64,000 nucleotides of DNA from JBNGOQ01 sp050589645 (GCF_050589645.1 NZ_JBNGOQ010000001.1:372001-436000), one strand, 5' to 3'; positions 8,266 to 16,390 are shown, counted from the stretch's first letter. Numbers and translations: made by a program. The notes: generated by a model not told the origin, from the sequence alone.

Positions 8266-8823
8266 TTATTTCTTCCGGTATACCCTTAAATTATACAAAA
8301 GCTCAAATTCGTTATGGGGTAAATGCTCAATGATAATCAGTTCGTCTTGTGTTATATCTTTGATTTCCCATTCATCACCTTCAAATACTATTAATTGACC
8401 ATTGGCCTTCAGTTTCTCTAAAAGTCCAGGCGCAAGATTGTCAATTGGGACGCTGTATTTTGGTTCTTTGAATTTGAACTTCAATACTTTTTCTCCTTTA
8501 TCATAACTCCATTTACCAGTTTCACATTCTCCAGGACAGTTATATTCCGAATACGTACCATCTACTTTAATCTCAATGCTGGGCCTCTCAACATATTCAA
8601 TTGCGGTTATTGTATCATTAACTCTTAGTCTCCTCTCCCCGATGACTTTACTTTTTGTTGAATCCATTAGTCCCTTGAACTCCCAAACTCCTACTATCTG
8701 TTTTTCAATAGTCCTTGATGATTTGGTTGTTTTGATGCGGTCTATCAACTTTTCATTGGTCTCTTTGATTTGACCGTAGCTTCCTGTCGAAACTATTAAA
8801 AAAAGAATGATTAGTTTTTTCAT
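8266..8823 (-). CDS. secreted lipocalin-like protein
   Basis: 185 residues with a clear signal peptide (cleavage near GSYGQ). The mature chain starts with IVGVWEFKGL, the glycine-x-tryptophan strand typical of lipocalin-like domains, and continues as alternating beta strands (GKWSYDKGEKVLKFKF, DEWEIKDITQDELII, NLRVYRKK). It is probably a periplasmic beta barrel; ligand unknown. It is the upstream gene of a two-gene unit with the TIMP-like protein. Confidence 0.65.
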   Translation of the reverse strand: MKKLIILFLIVSTGSYGQIKETNEKLIDRIKTTKSSRTIEKQIVGVWEFKGLMDSTKSKVIGERRLRVNDTITAIEYVERPSIEIKVDGTYSEYNCPGECETGKWSYDKGEKVLKFKFKEPKYSVPIDNLAPGLLEKLKANGQLIVFEGDEWEIKDITQDELIIIEHLPHNEFELLYNLRVYRKK

Positions 8824-8874
8824 ATACGCAATTGTATGTTCTTATTCGGTTATCTCTAAGCTATAGAATTTCTT

Positions 8875-9300
8875 ATCCTTTATTTGAACTTTAAGCATTT
8901 ATAACCAGTTAAAAGCAACTAATGCTAATTTTGGTATCCTAGAATAAAAGTATGGAAAAAGTAGCATTGATAATAAGCATGGTTTTATTCTTTGGGTGCT
9001 CCGATGATAATCCTATACCAGGGTGCTATCAAGAAAGTGGCAGACGTATAGTGGCCACGGTAGAAAAGGTAAATGGAACATTGGTAATGAATGAGGTCTG
9101 TGGATTTATTATTGATCCAGATGAGCAGCTAGATCGCAACCCAATAGGAATCTTGAGTCCTTGTAATCTTAGTGAAGAATTTGAAATTGATGGTGTGCGT
9201 GTAGTATTCAGCGGTTTTATCTACGAATCTTTTGAAACGGAGGATATTTGTGCAGATTTCTTTGAAATAACAGAAATAAAGATGGCTGAAACACAATGAC
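8875..9300 (+). repeat. duplicated module, copy 2 (pair with 3431-3858)
   Basis: Near-identical second copy of the 3431-3858 unit, again starting at the ATCCTTTATTTGAACTTTAA motif. A further copy of that motif follows at 9323, so this unit is bracketed by the repeat in direct orientation. Confidence 0.9.
8952..9299 (+). CDS. small lipoprotein, duplicated (copy 2)
   Basis: 115 residues, almost identical to the protein at 3508-3858: same lipobox (VLFFGC), same cysteine-bearing acidic mature part, different last residues (MAETQ). The two genes share about 77 bases of upstream sequence, so they probably share regulation. Both face against the minus-strand array. Function unknown. Confidence 0.82.
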   Translation: MEKVALIISMVLFFGCSDDNPIPGCYQESGRRIVATVEKVNGTLVMNEVCGFIIDPDEQLDRNPIGILSPCNLSEEFEIDGVRVVFSGFIYESFETEDICADFFEITEIKMAETQ

Positions 9301-9304
9301 GAAC

Positions 9305-9455
9305 TTATGCCCTCACTTTCCAGTCGTTTTTTGAACTTTTATTCCTTAATAAACGGCCCGTATTTTCAAAGGCTTGAATCACCTTAATGGAAATGTAAAG
9401 AATTGCAATGAATTTAGAGGTGGGACTCATCCGCAATGGGCCATACACCTTCTTA
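9305..9455 (-). pseudogene. orphan C-terminal coding remnant
   Basis: Minus-strand frame of about 50 codons ending in TAA (9305-9307), beginning after an in-frame stop and lacking a convincing start. The text (VYGPLRMSPTSKFIAIL, then ENTGRLLRNKSSKNDWKV) looks like the end of a real protein. It overlaps a direct-repeat copy. Family not recognised. Confidence 0.35.
9323..9342 (+). repeat. TTTTTTGAACTTTTA direct repeat, copy 5
   Basis: GTCGTTTTTTGAACTTTTAT, 24 bases after the end of duplicated lipoprotein copy 2. Confidence 0.5.
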
Positions 9456-9473
9456 ACCCTTGGCTATCGCCTT

Positions 9474-9932
9474 TTACAATCGTATTTTGATTGTACTGAC
9501 ATACACCCAAACAATAAAAAGTATTTGTAAAGGGATTCTAAACAATAAGTATGTAATTCCTGGACCATCAAACGTTCCTTTTTGATAATTCACATGATTT
9601 ACGGAAGCATATATATTAGCAGGTAATAGGAACAGGAGAAATATTATAAGGGCCCATCCGGTCAGTACTTTTAGCTTCGGAATTAGTAACCCTACTGCCA
9701 GTACTATTTCAAATATTCCGGTTAGGTAAATCAAACTTTCTTTATAAGGAATAAATTTGGGGATCATCATGGACATGCCTTGTGTAAATGCAAAATGCCC
9801 AATGGCCGTAAAAAGAAGCATTATTGACATTGCTATTCTTGCTGATAAGGCAAAGTCATATTCTTTTCTGACCATCTTAATTGCAAAAATTAAGAGTACA
9901 AAACTTGTCAAAAGTACAATTAGTGGTTTCAT
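9474..9932 (-). CDS. DoxX-family membrane protein
   Basis: 152 residues with four transmembrane helices. The segments IAMSIMLLFTAIGHFAFTQGM and YLTGIFEIVLAVGLLIPK follow the DoxX/DoxD-like pattern (helix-GHF, then GxxE-xxxxxGL). Members of this group are often linked to redox or quinone chemistry, but no reaction can be assigned here. It lies 63 bases downstream of the Crp/Fnr-type regulator on the same strand, so the pair is probably a regulator with its target. Confidence 0.85.
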   Translation of the reverse strand: MKPLIVLLTSFVLLIFAIKMVRKEYDFALSARIAMSIMLLFTAIGHFAFTQGMSMMIPKFIPYKESLIYLTGIFEIVLAVGLLIPKLKVLTGWALIIFLLFLLPANIYASVNHVNYQKGTFDGPGITYLLFRIPLQILFIVWVYVSTIKIRL

Positions 9933-9995
9933 GTTTTTCTGGATTGTTGAAATACAAATTTCGGAAAACGTGCAGCTGAAAACAATGAACCCAGG

Positions 9996-10562
9996 TTAAC
10001 TAATGCGCCTTCTTATTCTGCTCAATGCCTGTGGAGTAATACCAATATAGGAAGCAATATATTTTAATGGAATTTGCTGGAATAACTTGGGACGGTCAGA
10101 GAATAGGTCCAAATATCGTTCTTCCGCTGTTTTACTTAATAACGAAAGTTCTCGCTTCGACTTTATTAAAAACATATTTTCGGCCATTTTGCGCCCGATA
10201 ATATTTCCGCTGCCTGTTCTTTCATAGACCTCCTGCAAGTCTTGGTGGGAAATTTTCCACAAAATGGTTTCAGTCAAGGTTTCAATCTGGTATTCGGAAG
10301 GGGTTTGTGTTAAAAATGAATCATAACCCGTGACAAATTCATTTTCGAACAAAAAGCCAAAAGTCAAATCAAATTCTTCCCTTGGAACATAAAACCTGAC
10401 TATTCCTTTTGCTATAAAGGACAAATGGTTTTCAATCGCTCCAAAATTCAATAAAATCGAGTGCTTTTTGAGTTTTACTTCCTGCAATTTTGAGGAAAAA
10501 AACTGCCAATCGGAATCGTTAATGGGAGTGATATTTTCAATAAACCTTCTGATTTCGTTCAT
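9996..10562 (-). CDS. Crp/Fnr-family transcriptional regulator
   Basis: 188 residues: an N-terminal cyclic-nucleotide-binding-like beta roll (about 20-125, with the strands HSILLNFGAIENHLSFIAKGIVRFY) and a C-terminal winged helix (KYIASYIGITPQALSRIRRRIS). The cNMP pocket residues are not conserved in an obvious way, as in most short Bacteroidota Crp homologues. It probably controls the DoxX gene downstream. The stop codon is nested in AGTTAACC. Confidence 0.88.
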   Translation of the reverse strand: MNEIRRFIENITPINDSDWQFFSSKLQEVKLKKHSILLNFGAIENHLSFIAKGIVRFYVPREEFDLTFGFLFENEFVTGYDSFLTQTPSEYQIETLTETILWKISHQDLQEVYERTGSGNIIGRKMAENMFLIKSKRELSLLSKTAEERYLDLFSDRPKLFQQIPLKYIASYIGITPQALSRIRRRIS

Positions 10563-10640
10563 TCCAAGGTGTTTCTAATCTGAACGTAATAAATCCTTCT
10601 TCTATTAATTCTTCCTATTCGTTCCATTTTTTTAAGCTTA

Positions 10641-10732
10641 TGGACAACTACCTTATGTCCATGCGCTACCCCATGAAAATACTACTTTTTGGCTAACTTG
10701 CGAGGCAATGGGTATAGCTATTATCGGCAACC
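10641..10732 (-). repeat. attC-like long element L1
   Basis: On the minus strand the element runs from GGTTGCCGATAATAGC to GTAGTTGTCCA. It carries the shared core AAAAAGTAGTATTTTC and facing arms CTATACCC / GGGGTAGCG. It lies just after the stop of the gene 10735-11619. Confidence 0.65.
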
Positions 10733-10734
10733 TT

Positions 10735-11619
10735 TTAATCCTCTTTATCAGGTTTATTGGTCAACATCATTTGTTTGGTTTCCGTATGATATACACCGTA
10801 CATGCTATCCTTTATTTCTTGCTGTTGGCTAAACCTAATTAGTAGTTCCTTGCCCTGGTTGATCCACTGGAAGCTTCTGATTCCCCGGTCCGTAATTTTT
10901 GTAAGATGCTTACCGTTTAGGTCCGAAATGTACAAAAAGTGTCGATCGCCCTCAGCAACTATACCATCGTCATCCGAGTCCTTCTCAGCGATTGAGTAGA
11001 CTATTTTTTTTGGTCCGGCATTAGGTCCGTCCGGACCTACGAGCATGAATGAGATAGAACCATTTTGGGGGAGAAGTTTACCGAGGGCAATACTGTCTTT
11101 ATCAAAAAAGAGAATGTTCCTTGTATTGTCAACGACCATATTTGGAGGAAATATCCGGTAAGTTCTATTTATTTCGACTTTATATTCCATACTTCTAACG
11201 ACCGGGACATAAAGAAAATTTGAGAAGGGAATTTTTAAAGGCTCGGATGCTTTACCGCCCCATTCTATGGATTTGGCCGCATACCCATCCCAACGTAGAC
11301 TTTTGGCCTTAGGGTTTGCTGAATAGTTGTTCGACGGCAACAATGCATAAAAAATGGCCGCAGCGACGAGCACCGAAAAGGTAACATAAAAAACAAGTTC
11401 TTTTCGCCTTTTGGATTTGGCTTCTTCTTGAATTCGTTTTATGCTTGCTTTTACTTGTTTTTCCGGAATGTCCTTGAATGTGGCTTTGCTATTTTTTTCC
11501 GTTCCAGTATGAATGGTCTCCCTATTGTCTCCCTTAAATTTTTGACGGTTCGATGCGCGTAAAGACTTGTTTTGTCTAATACGCCTTATCATATCCAATA
11601 TGTGGCCTGCAGAACTCAA
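10735..11619 (-). CDS. single-pass membrane protein, TolB-like C-terminal region
   Basis: 294 residues. A basic, charged N-terminal cytoplasmic region (1-74) precedes one transmembrane helix (about 75-94). The extracytoplasmic part is beta-rich, with an acidic DSDDDGIVAEGDRHFLYISDLNG stretch recalling TolB/PD40 repeats and a calcium-loop-like DSDDDG. Similar proteins starting SSAGHI-DMI are widespread in Flavobacteriaceae and uncharacterised. The start is TTG; the next ATG would remove the conserved first nine residues. Confidence 0.78.
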   Translation of the reverse strand: MSSAGHILDMIRRIRQNKSLRASNRQKFKGDNRETIHTGTEKNSKATFKDIPEKQVKASIKRIQEEAKSKRRKELVFYVTFSVLVAAAIFYALLPSNNYSANPKAKSLRWDGYAAKSIEWGGKASEPLKIPFSNFLYVPVVRSMEYKVEINRTYRIFPPNMVVDNTRNILFFDKDSIALGKLLPQNGSISFMLVGPDGPNAGPKKIVYSIAEKDSDDDGIVAEGDRHFLYISDLNGKHLTKITDRGIRSFQWINQGKELLIRFSQQQEIKDSMYGVYHTETKQMMLTNKPDKED

Positions 11620-11636
11620 TTTTTAAATGTTTTATA

Positions 11637-11709
11637 ATGGTTGGTGTATGATTCTCGACTTTGGCAAGCAGACAGGTACAAACAATTACTTATAGCCATT
11701 GTTGTAGCT
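11637..11709 (-). repeat. attC-like short element S3
   Basis: Between two minus-strand genes. On the minus strand it begins AGCTACAACAATGGCTATAAG and ends CGAGAATCATACACCAACCATT; AATGG and CCATT can pair. The left arm matches that at 1430-1464. Confidence 0.6.
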
Positions 11710-11716
11710 AGTTTTT

Positions 11717-12772
11717 TTATTCTTTGTAAATGTATAATCTAATTTCATTATAAGTTTTAAACTTGAACAAGTAAGCCTTAATTCCATTTAATGATTTCCA
11801 TTTCGTGTCTATTCTTCCAGAATCTTTTTCTTGTTCTATATCCAAAGGTTTACCTAATAATTCGCTTACTACAGTAACAATAAAGTCATATTTAGAATTA
11901 AATTTTTCATTCAAATCTTTTTCTATTTTTGGATTAGCTCCAAAATTTGATTCTTTAAATGTCTCCCAATTAAATGAAACAACTTTAATGTTTTTGCTCT
12001 CTTTTGTGTAGAAATAACTTGATTTTCCTTCAAAGTAAGGGCATTCATTTCTTCTGTAGCTAATTGGGTTACCGAATTTGAACTCTTTTTCATTTGGATA
12101 AATACCTTTTCCGAGCGACCAAAAATGTCCAAGTGAAACATCTTCTGAGTTCATAGAATTCTCATATTCAGTCATTTTATCAAGCTTAAAATTTCCGTTA
12201 TTATTGTTAAATTCAGAAATTGCTAACTTAAGATGAGTTTTGAATTCTTGTTCTCCAAACTCAATATTTTTATGAGCATTTTTAATGCAAGTTGAATCTA
12301 TTTTTGTTTCAATTTGAAATGTTTGAAAATTTTCTTTTGGGATGGTTTTAAATTCTTTAAAATCAATTTCCTCAATTTGATAAGGCCAATATTCAATTGA
12401 TTTTACACCTTTAAAGAGAGTGACAGTGGAAGTCTTTTGAAATCTTCTTTTATTTGGGGTTTTGATTCTTAAATCATAATCAAGGTTATCATTCAATCCA
12501 CTAATTAAAACAAGCATGGAATTTGTGCTTTTACCAAATTTACCATTTGCAAATACTCCAATTATTTGATTCTCTTTTGGATTCGACTTTATGATTGAGT
12601 CCATTTCAGAGATGTCTAATATACCATCGTAACCATTCATTTTTTCGAGTTTAAAATCCATATTCTTTTTTAGATTATTAAACTCAATTGTAAAAACAGT
12701 TCCTAAGTCAACCTTTTGACCAAAGATTGAAATCGATGTGAATAGGAAGACAATGGTTAATAGTTTTTTCAT
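11717..12772 (-). CDS. secreted hypothetical protein with repeated segment
   Basis: 351 residues with a signal peptide (cleavage near SIFGQ). Two segments resemble each other: around 30-60 (FNNLKKNMDFKLEKMNGY) and around 185-210 (EFNNNNGNFKLDKMTEYENS), suggesting an internal duplication. Lysine- and asparagine-rich; no catalytic motif seen. It is a single gene framed by repeat elements on both sides (S3 and L2), the layout expected of a gene cassette. Function unknown. Confidence 0.75.
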   Translation of the reverse strand: MKKLLTIVFLFTSISIFGQKVDLGTVFTIEFNNLKKNMDFKLEKMNGYDGILDISEMDSIIKSNPKENQIIGVFANGKFGKSTNSMLVLISGLNDNLDYDLRIKTPNKRRFQKTSTVTLFKGVKSIEYWPYQIEEIDFKEFKTIPKENFQTFQIETKIDSTCIKNAHKNIEFGEQEFKTHLKLAISEFNNNNGNFKLDKMTEYENSMNSEDVSLGHFWSLGKGIYPNEKEFKFGNPISYRRNECPYFEGKSSYFYTKESKNIKVVSFNWETFKESNFGANPKIEKDLNEKFNSKYDFIVTVVSELLGKPLDIEQEKDSGRIDTKWKSLNGIKAYLFKFKTYNEIRLYIYKE

Positions 12773-12782
12773 TTGCCAAATT

Positions 12783-12887
12783 GGCTACAACTAATGGATA
12801 TACAGAAAAGTCCATATAACCTTGCTATACCCCGAAAATACTGCTTTTTGCCAACTTCGAAGCAAGTCACGGCCGTTAGTGTAAACC
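12783..12887 (-). repeat. attC-like long element L2
   Basis: Minus-strand arms ACACTAACGGCC and CATTAGTTGTAGCC around the core AAAAAGCAGTATTTTC and GGGGTATAG. It separates two single genes. Confidence 0.65.
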
Positions 12888-12892
12888 GTTTT

Positions 12893-13426
12893 TTAAAATT
12901 CATTATCATCTCTCTTACAATACCAATTTGGGTCACATCCGGTTCTAACACATCCGCCATATTTATATTCCCGTGTGTTTGTTTTTACGGGTTCTCCTTT
13001 CCGTGTAATTTCTGCCAGTATACCATAACTCATTGGAATAACTTCATCCTCTTTTTTGCAAATTGGACATGTTTTGCTGCTCCCGGAGTTGGCATATTTA
13101 CAGCTTAAAGAGAGGTTTAGTTTAACATTTATCGTATCGTTAGGTTTCAAATATCCAATTAGAATATGATTCCGGCCAAATGAGTGAGGTTCTGTTCTAA
13201 TTCGAATTGTGTCGGCTTCAAGATGCTGAAAAGTAAAATTTAGATTTTGGTCAACCGAAACAATTTTTTCCATATTTCCAATAGTTAAAATGACCTTTAC
13301 TTTTTCTGAAATTAGCTGTTTCTCTTCAGGGATTTCAGCAATGATTTCTCCCTTAATCACCCCGTTTTGAGCAACACAGGATAAAAATCCGAACACTATT
13401 ATGAGTAAACTAAATGTGGATTTCAT
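12893..13426 (-). CDS. lipoprotein with C-terminal cysteine cluster
   Basis: 177 residues with a lipoprotein signal (GFLSC, C17). An N-terminal beta domain (about 20-110) is followed by a cysteine-rich tail: CPIC, then MSYGIL, GGCVRTGC and DPNWYCKRD. This CPxC...YG...GGC...WYC order recurs at the C-terminus of otherwise unrelated bacterial proteins and probably binds a metal such as zinc. Finding it on an exported lipoprotein is unusual. Single gene framed by repeats (L2 and S4). Confidence 0.75.
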   Translation of the reverse strand: MKSTFSLLIIVFGFLSCVAQNGVIKGEIIAEIPEEKQLISEKVKVILTIGNMEKIVSVDQNLNFTFQHLEADTIRIRTEPHSFGRNHILIGYLKPNDTINVKLNLSLSCKYANSGSSKTCPICKKEDEVIPMSYGILAEITRKGEPVKTNTREYKYGGCVRTGCDPNWYCKRDDNEF

Positions 13427-13432
13427 ATGGCT

Positions 13433-13535
13433 TATGGTCTTGATTGTGATTTCCGGCTGCCGGTTATAGCCGTTGATGGTTTCTAGGTTTGAAGTTAACG
13501 AAAACCAGCTATAAATTATAGCCCTTGTTGGGCGC
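13433..13535 (-). repeat. attC-like short element S4
   Basis: The minus strand starts GCCCAAC, a perfect RYYYAAC core, then a near-perfect hairpin GCTATAA-T-TTATAGC. A second arm with CAACGGCTATAACC and a CCGG-CAG-CCGG hairpin follows. The first arm lies inside the 3' end of the gene 13509-14189. Confidence 0.6.
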
Positions 13536-14189
13536 AGTTTTTTTAATTTTCTTAATCATGTCCCGATTATATCTTTTTTCCAGCCTTTTCGCTTTTTTGT
13601 CCCTGTTCTCCAAATCGTTATGGGTTAAATAATGGATAGCGAGAAAAATTTGAACATTTCTATTGTCCAAATTCCATTTTTCTGATTGTCCGATGATACT
13701 TTCTGACAAAAAAGTTCCTGAATCGAAACCACCAATCCTTTCAAGCTTTTGGCCATAATATTTTAGGTATTCGTTTTGTTCTCCAAGTGCCTTTATAAAC
13801 GCCAAAAATTGAGTGTCGCCACTAAAACAAATACTTTGATATTCATACTCAGGCTCAGTAATCAAAATTGTGGAGGGACATAATGCCCATATTTTTTTAA
13901 AAGTGGAGTTGTTCAAGGTTTTATAAAGTTTTTTCTGTTTCCTATAGCTTATTTGTCCACTTACACAGTATTGAAACAATTCCCTATTTTCAGGGAAAGA
14001 TACCATTAGACACTCGCCAAACTCGATTCTATCCGTTTTTCCACAGAGTTCACTTTGAAAAAAGTCCGTCATTCTATTCAAATCCGCAATTTCAGTTTCC
14101 GAGAAATAGTTGTTCAAATTCAGTTCAGAATTTTGTCCAAAGCTTTGAAAGAGAATACTAAAAAATAATAGGATGAAGATTGATTTCAC
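13509..14189 (-). CDS. secreted hypothetical protein
   Basis: 226 residues with a signal peptide (cleavage near QSFGQ). The mature part is predicted alpha-helical, with a basic C-terminus (KRLEKRYNRDMIKKIKK). No family recognised. The start is GTG. The last eight codons (APNKGYNL) are encoded by the repeat arm itself, since GCGCCCAACAAGGGCTAT is read through to TAG, so the reading frame appears to have been extended into a cassette boundary. Confidence 0.72.
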   Translation of the reverse strand: MKSIFILLFFSILFQSFGQNSELNLNNYFSETEIADLNRMTDFFQSELCGKTDRIEFGECLMVSFPENRELFQYCVSGQISYRKQKKLYKTLNNSTFKKIWALCPSTILITEPEYEYQSICFSGDTQFLAFIKALGEQNEYLKYYGQKLERIGGFDSGTFLSESIIGQSEKWNLDNRNVQIFLAIHYLTHNDLENRDKKAKRLEKRYNRDMIKKIKKTAPNKGYNL

Positions 14190-14207
14190 TTAGCAAATTT
14201 AAATTGT

Positions 14208-14283
14208 GCCTAACGGTCTCGGCTATGATTCCCGCTTACCCGCTAGCCTTTTGTGGGCAGGCAGGTTTTGGTTATTGTTGCAA
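14208..14283 (-). repeat. attC-like short element S5
   Basis: The minus strand runs from TTGCAACAATAACC to CCGTTAGGCAC. The right core GTTAGGC fits the integron consensus GTTRRRY exactly, and AGGCTA / TAGCC can form an inner stem. Confidence 0.65.
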
Positions 14284-14290
14284 GTAGGTT

Positions 14291-14731
14291 TTATTTTATC
14301 TTTTCAATTTTCGGTTCAACAGTCGATACTACATTCACAATATGATTTAGTGAGATAAACGCATAATGTTTAAATTCTCCTGGATAGTTGGGGGATGCGA
14401 ATGTATCCGCTTTTACGTAGTCCAAAAAGTTGGATTTTGAATAAATCCGAATTCTTTGTCCTATATATTCAGTTCCGCCTAGACTTTCGTAACTTTCATT
14501 GATTACAGAATAGGCTATATACTCGTCAAAAATTACTTTGAAGACATCGCTATTTTCATTGTGATAAACTGGACGGGATGGTCCAATGTCAACTCCAAGA
14601 ATTTTAGGGCTCTTTTCTAATTCTCCGACAATTCCCATTGTCAATTCAAATTCCAAAGAATTTTCTTCCGGCTCAAATATTTTGGTCAGAAATGTATTCC
14701 GTTCCGTATTTATTCTTTCGTAGTATTCCAT
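14291..14731 (-). CDS. hypothetical protein (146 aa)
   Basis: Soluble protein without signal peptide. The N-terminal part (ERINTERNTFLTKIFEPEENSLEFELTM) and a beta-rich middle (VFKVIFDEYIAYSVINESY, then RIRIYSKSNFLDYVKADT) resemble small cassette-borne proteins, but I recognise no family. The pattern of strands suggests a compact single domain. It stands alone between repeat elements S5 and L3. Confidence 0.7.
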   Translation of the reverse strand: MEYYERINTERNTFLTKIFEPEENSLEFELTMGIVGELEKSPKILGVDIGPSRPVYHNENSDVFKVIFDEYIAYSVINESYESLGGTEYIGQRIRIYSKSNFLDYVKADTFASPNYPGEFKHYAFISLNHIVNVVSTVEPKIEKIK

Positions 14732-14744
14732 TTTCTCAATTTAC

Positions 14745-14860
14745 GCGCAATTACTGTATATCTAGAAAACTCCGGATATCCATACTATACCCCATGAAAA
14801 TACGACTTTTTGATCAACTTGTGAGGCAATGAACCTGCCGGAGGGTATAGTTGTGGTCGG
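14745..14860 (-). repeat. attC-like long element L3
   Basis: Minus strand: CCACAACTATACCC, spacer, AAGTTGATC, AAAAAGTCGTATTTTC, then GGGGTATAGTATGG and GTAATTGCGC. ACTATACCC and GGGTATAGT are a perfect nine-base inverted repeat. Confidence 0.7.
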
Positions 14861-14869
14861 AAAATGTTG

Positions 14870-15301
14870 TTAATCCAATTGTAATCTTTTCTTTATTGAT
14901 TTAGTTTCCCTCAACAGGACGCTTCTTACGATGAAAACTCCCGCTAGAAAACCTAGTCCGGTTATGCCCATTCCAAGTTGATGTTGCAATTCGGATTGCA
15001 GAATCGCCTTTATCAGAAGATAAATCCCGATCAATAAATAACTGATGAGGATAAACTTGCCCAATAAGTTTGGAGCTATTTTGAATCCGATCAACTTGTC
15101 CTTTTCAAATTTAAATTTGGTCCGCAGCAAAGTCGAAAAAGGAAGCTTAAAAAAATCGGTCCCACGGGTAAAGGTCCCACTCAAATCGGTTCCCTTTTTT
15201 GAAAATGTATAGTTTTTAAGTCCGTTTAGATGTGCTACCAATTCCCTTCGATGTATTGATTTGACCGGTTTAAAATGCTTCTCTATTTTAAAAATATCCA
15301 T
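14870..15301 (-). CDS. small membrane protein (143 aa)
   Basis: A soluble N-terminal part of about 75 residues with beta character (RRELVAHLNGLKNYTFSKKG) is followed by two transmembrane helices (about 80-100 and 110-130) and a short basic tail. Family not recognised. The stop reads GAT TAA CAACAT on the minus strand, again placing a stop just at a TAACAA sequence next to a repeat. Confidence 0.7.
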   Translation of the reverse strand: MDIFKIEKHFKPVKSIHRRELVAHLNGLKNYTFSKKGTDLSGTFTRGTDFFKLPFSTLLRTKFKFEKDKLIGFKIAPNLLGKFILISYLLIGIYLLIKAILQSELQHQLGMGITGLGFLAGVFIVRSVLLRETKSIKKRLQLD

Positions 15302-15312
15302 GGATGGTTAAT

Positions 15313-15371
15313 GTTGCAAAGGGTTTTATAACGGTACGTGCAAAATGCGTTTTGTACATTATTGTGGTGCG
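15313..15371 (-). repeat. attC-like short element S6
   Basis: The minus strand CACAATAATGTAC, a 16-base spacer, then GTACCGTTATAAAAC. ATAATGTAC pairs with GTACCGTTAT apart from one extra base, a bulged stem as in attC sites. Confidence 0.55.
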
Positions 15372-15419
15372 TTTCTTTTGTTTTTGAATTTTTAGGCACC
15401 AGTTTAGTTTTTAAAAAAT

Positions 15420-16220
15420 TTAAATAGTCAAAATTAAAGGACAATGATCGGATACCTCTGGTTCAAAAATGACATTGAAATTTAAAACCTTTATATGTTT
15501 ATTTACAAACATGTAGTCCGCATATTTTTTGGGCTTCGTGTAGTAGGACGTACGTGTGCCTTTTGTGGTTAGGGTAGTAACCAGATCTGTTAATCCGGCT
15601 TGGGATAATATTTTTAAGGTTTCGCTATTTGGCTCTACATTGAAGTCTCCACAGACTATTAAGGGGTCGTTGTTTTCTGCCATGCCTGTGGCCATTGAGA
15701 CTAGTTTATGCGCTTGCATAGCTCTTTCCGGGGTGTCCATTTTACCGTTTAAGTCGCGTAGACCGTGCATATGCGTAACAACCACAGCGCTGTTTTTATT
15801 ATAATCAAATACTTTGATCGCGTGAGCACTTCGAGATCGAGGATGTTCTCCATAGCCATGTGGAGAATAGGATTTATACACGAACCCCTGGGTTTGTTCG
15901 ATTATTGGGTAAGATTTCCGCACGAAAGTAGCAAGCCCCCATTGTGAAGGAATTTTGGCGTTCTCATCCCATAGCACCCCTTGAGCAGCAGGACAAAAAA
16001 TACCTTTGTGATCGGGTAACGCCATTTCAACATCACGAAAGAAATTAGCTCTTTGAGGAAGTATGTGATTTCCATCTTTATAAGTAAGCCAGTCTTTATC
16101 TGTAGCGGGAGTGTGCACAACTTCCTGGAGGCACAGGATATCCGGGCTATTTTGTTTTAAATATGGAAGCAATTTGTCATAGAGCTTTCCACCCCATCCA
16201 TTGAGACACATTATTTTCAT
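15420..16220 (-). CDS. endonuclease/exonuclease/phosphatase-family protein
   Basis: 266 residues spanning the whole EEP (DNase I-like) fold: early LQEVV with catalytic E33, the VVTHMHGLRD strand, VCGDFNVEPNS with the D-x-N pair, and the terminal SDHCPL with D258-H259. These metal-dependent phosphodiesterases cut nucleic acids, phosphoinositides or other phosphoesters. No signal peptide is visible, so it is probably cytoplasmic. It stands as a single cassette-like gene between repeats S6 and L4. Confidence 0.9.
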   Translation of the reverse strand: MKIMCLNGWGGKLYDKLLPYLKQNSPDILCLQEVVHTPATDKDWLTYKDGNHILPQRANFFRDVEMALPDHKGIFCPAAQGVLWDENAKIPSQWGLATFVRKSYPIIEQTQGFVYKSYSPHGYGEHPRSRSAHAIKVFDYNKNSAVVVTHMHGLRDLNGKMDTPERAMQAHKLVSMATGMAENNDPLIVCGDFNVEPNSETLKILSQAGLTDLVTTLTTKGTRTSYYTKPKKYADYMFVNKHIKVLNFNVIFEPEVSDHCPLILTI

Positions 16221-16262
16221 ATTTTTTCAATCTATGCTTCTAAATCCTTCACTCTGCTCAAT

Positions 16263-16368
16263 GCACCACAACTCCAGGATATATGGAAAACTCGGTACAT
16301 CCACGCCAAAGGAAATGAAAATACTACTTTTTATCAACTTGTGGGCAGGTGATAGTTGTTGTTAGCCA
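16263..16368 (-). repeat. attC-like long element L4
   Basis: Minus strand: GGCTAACAACAACTATC, AAGTTGAT, AAAAAGTAGTATTTTC and the closing GGAGTTGTGGTGC; ACAACT pairs with AGTTGT. Confidence 0.65.
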
Positions 16369-16390
16369 CTGTTTTTTTTAATTCGATTCC

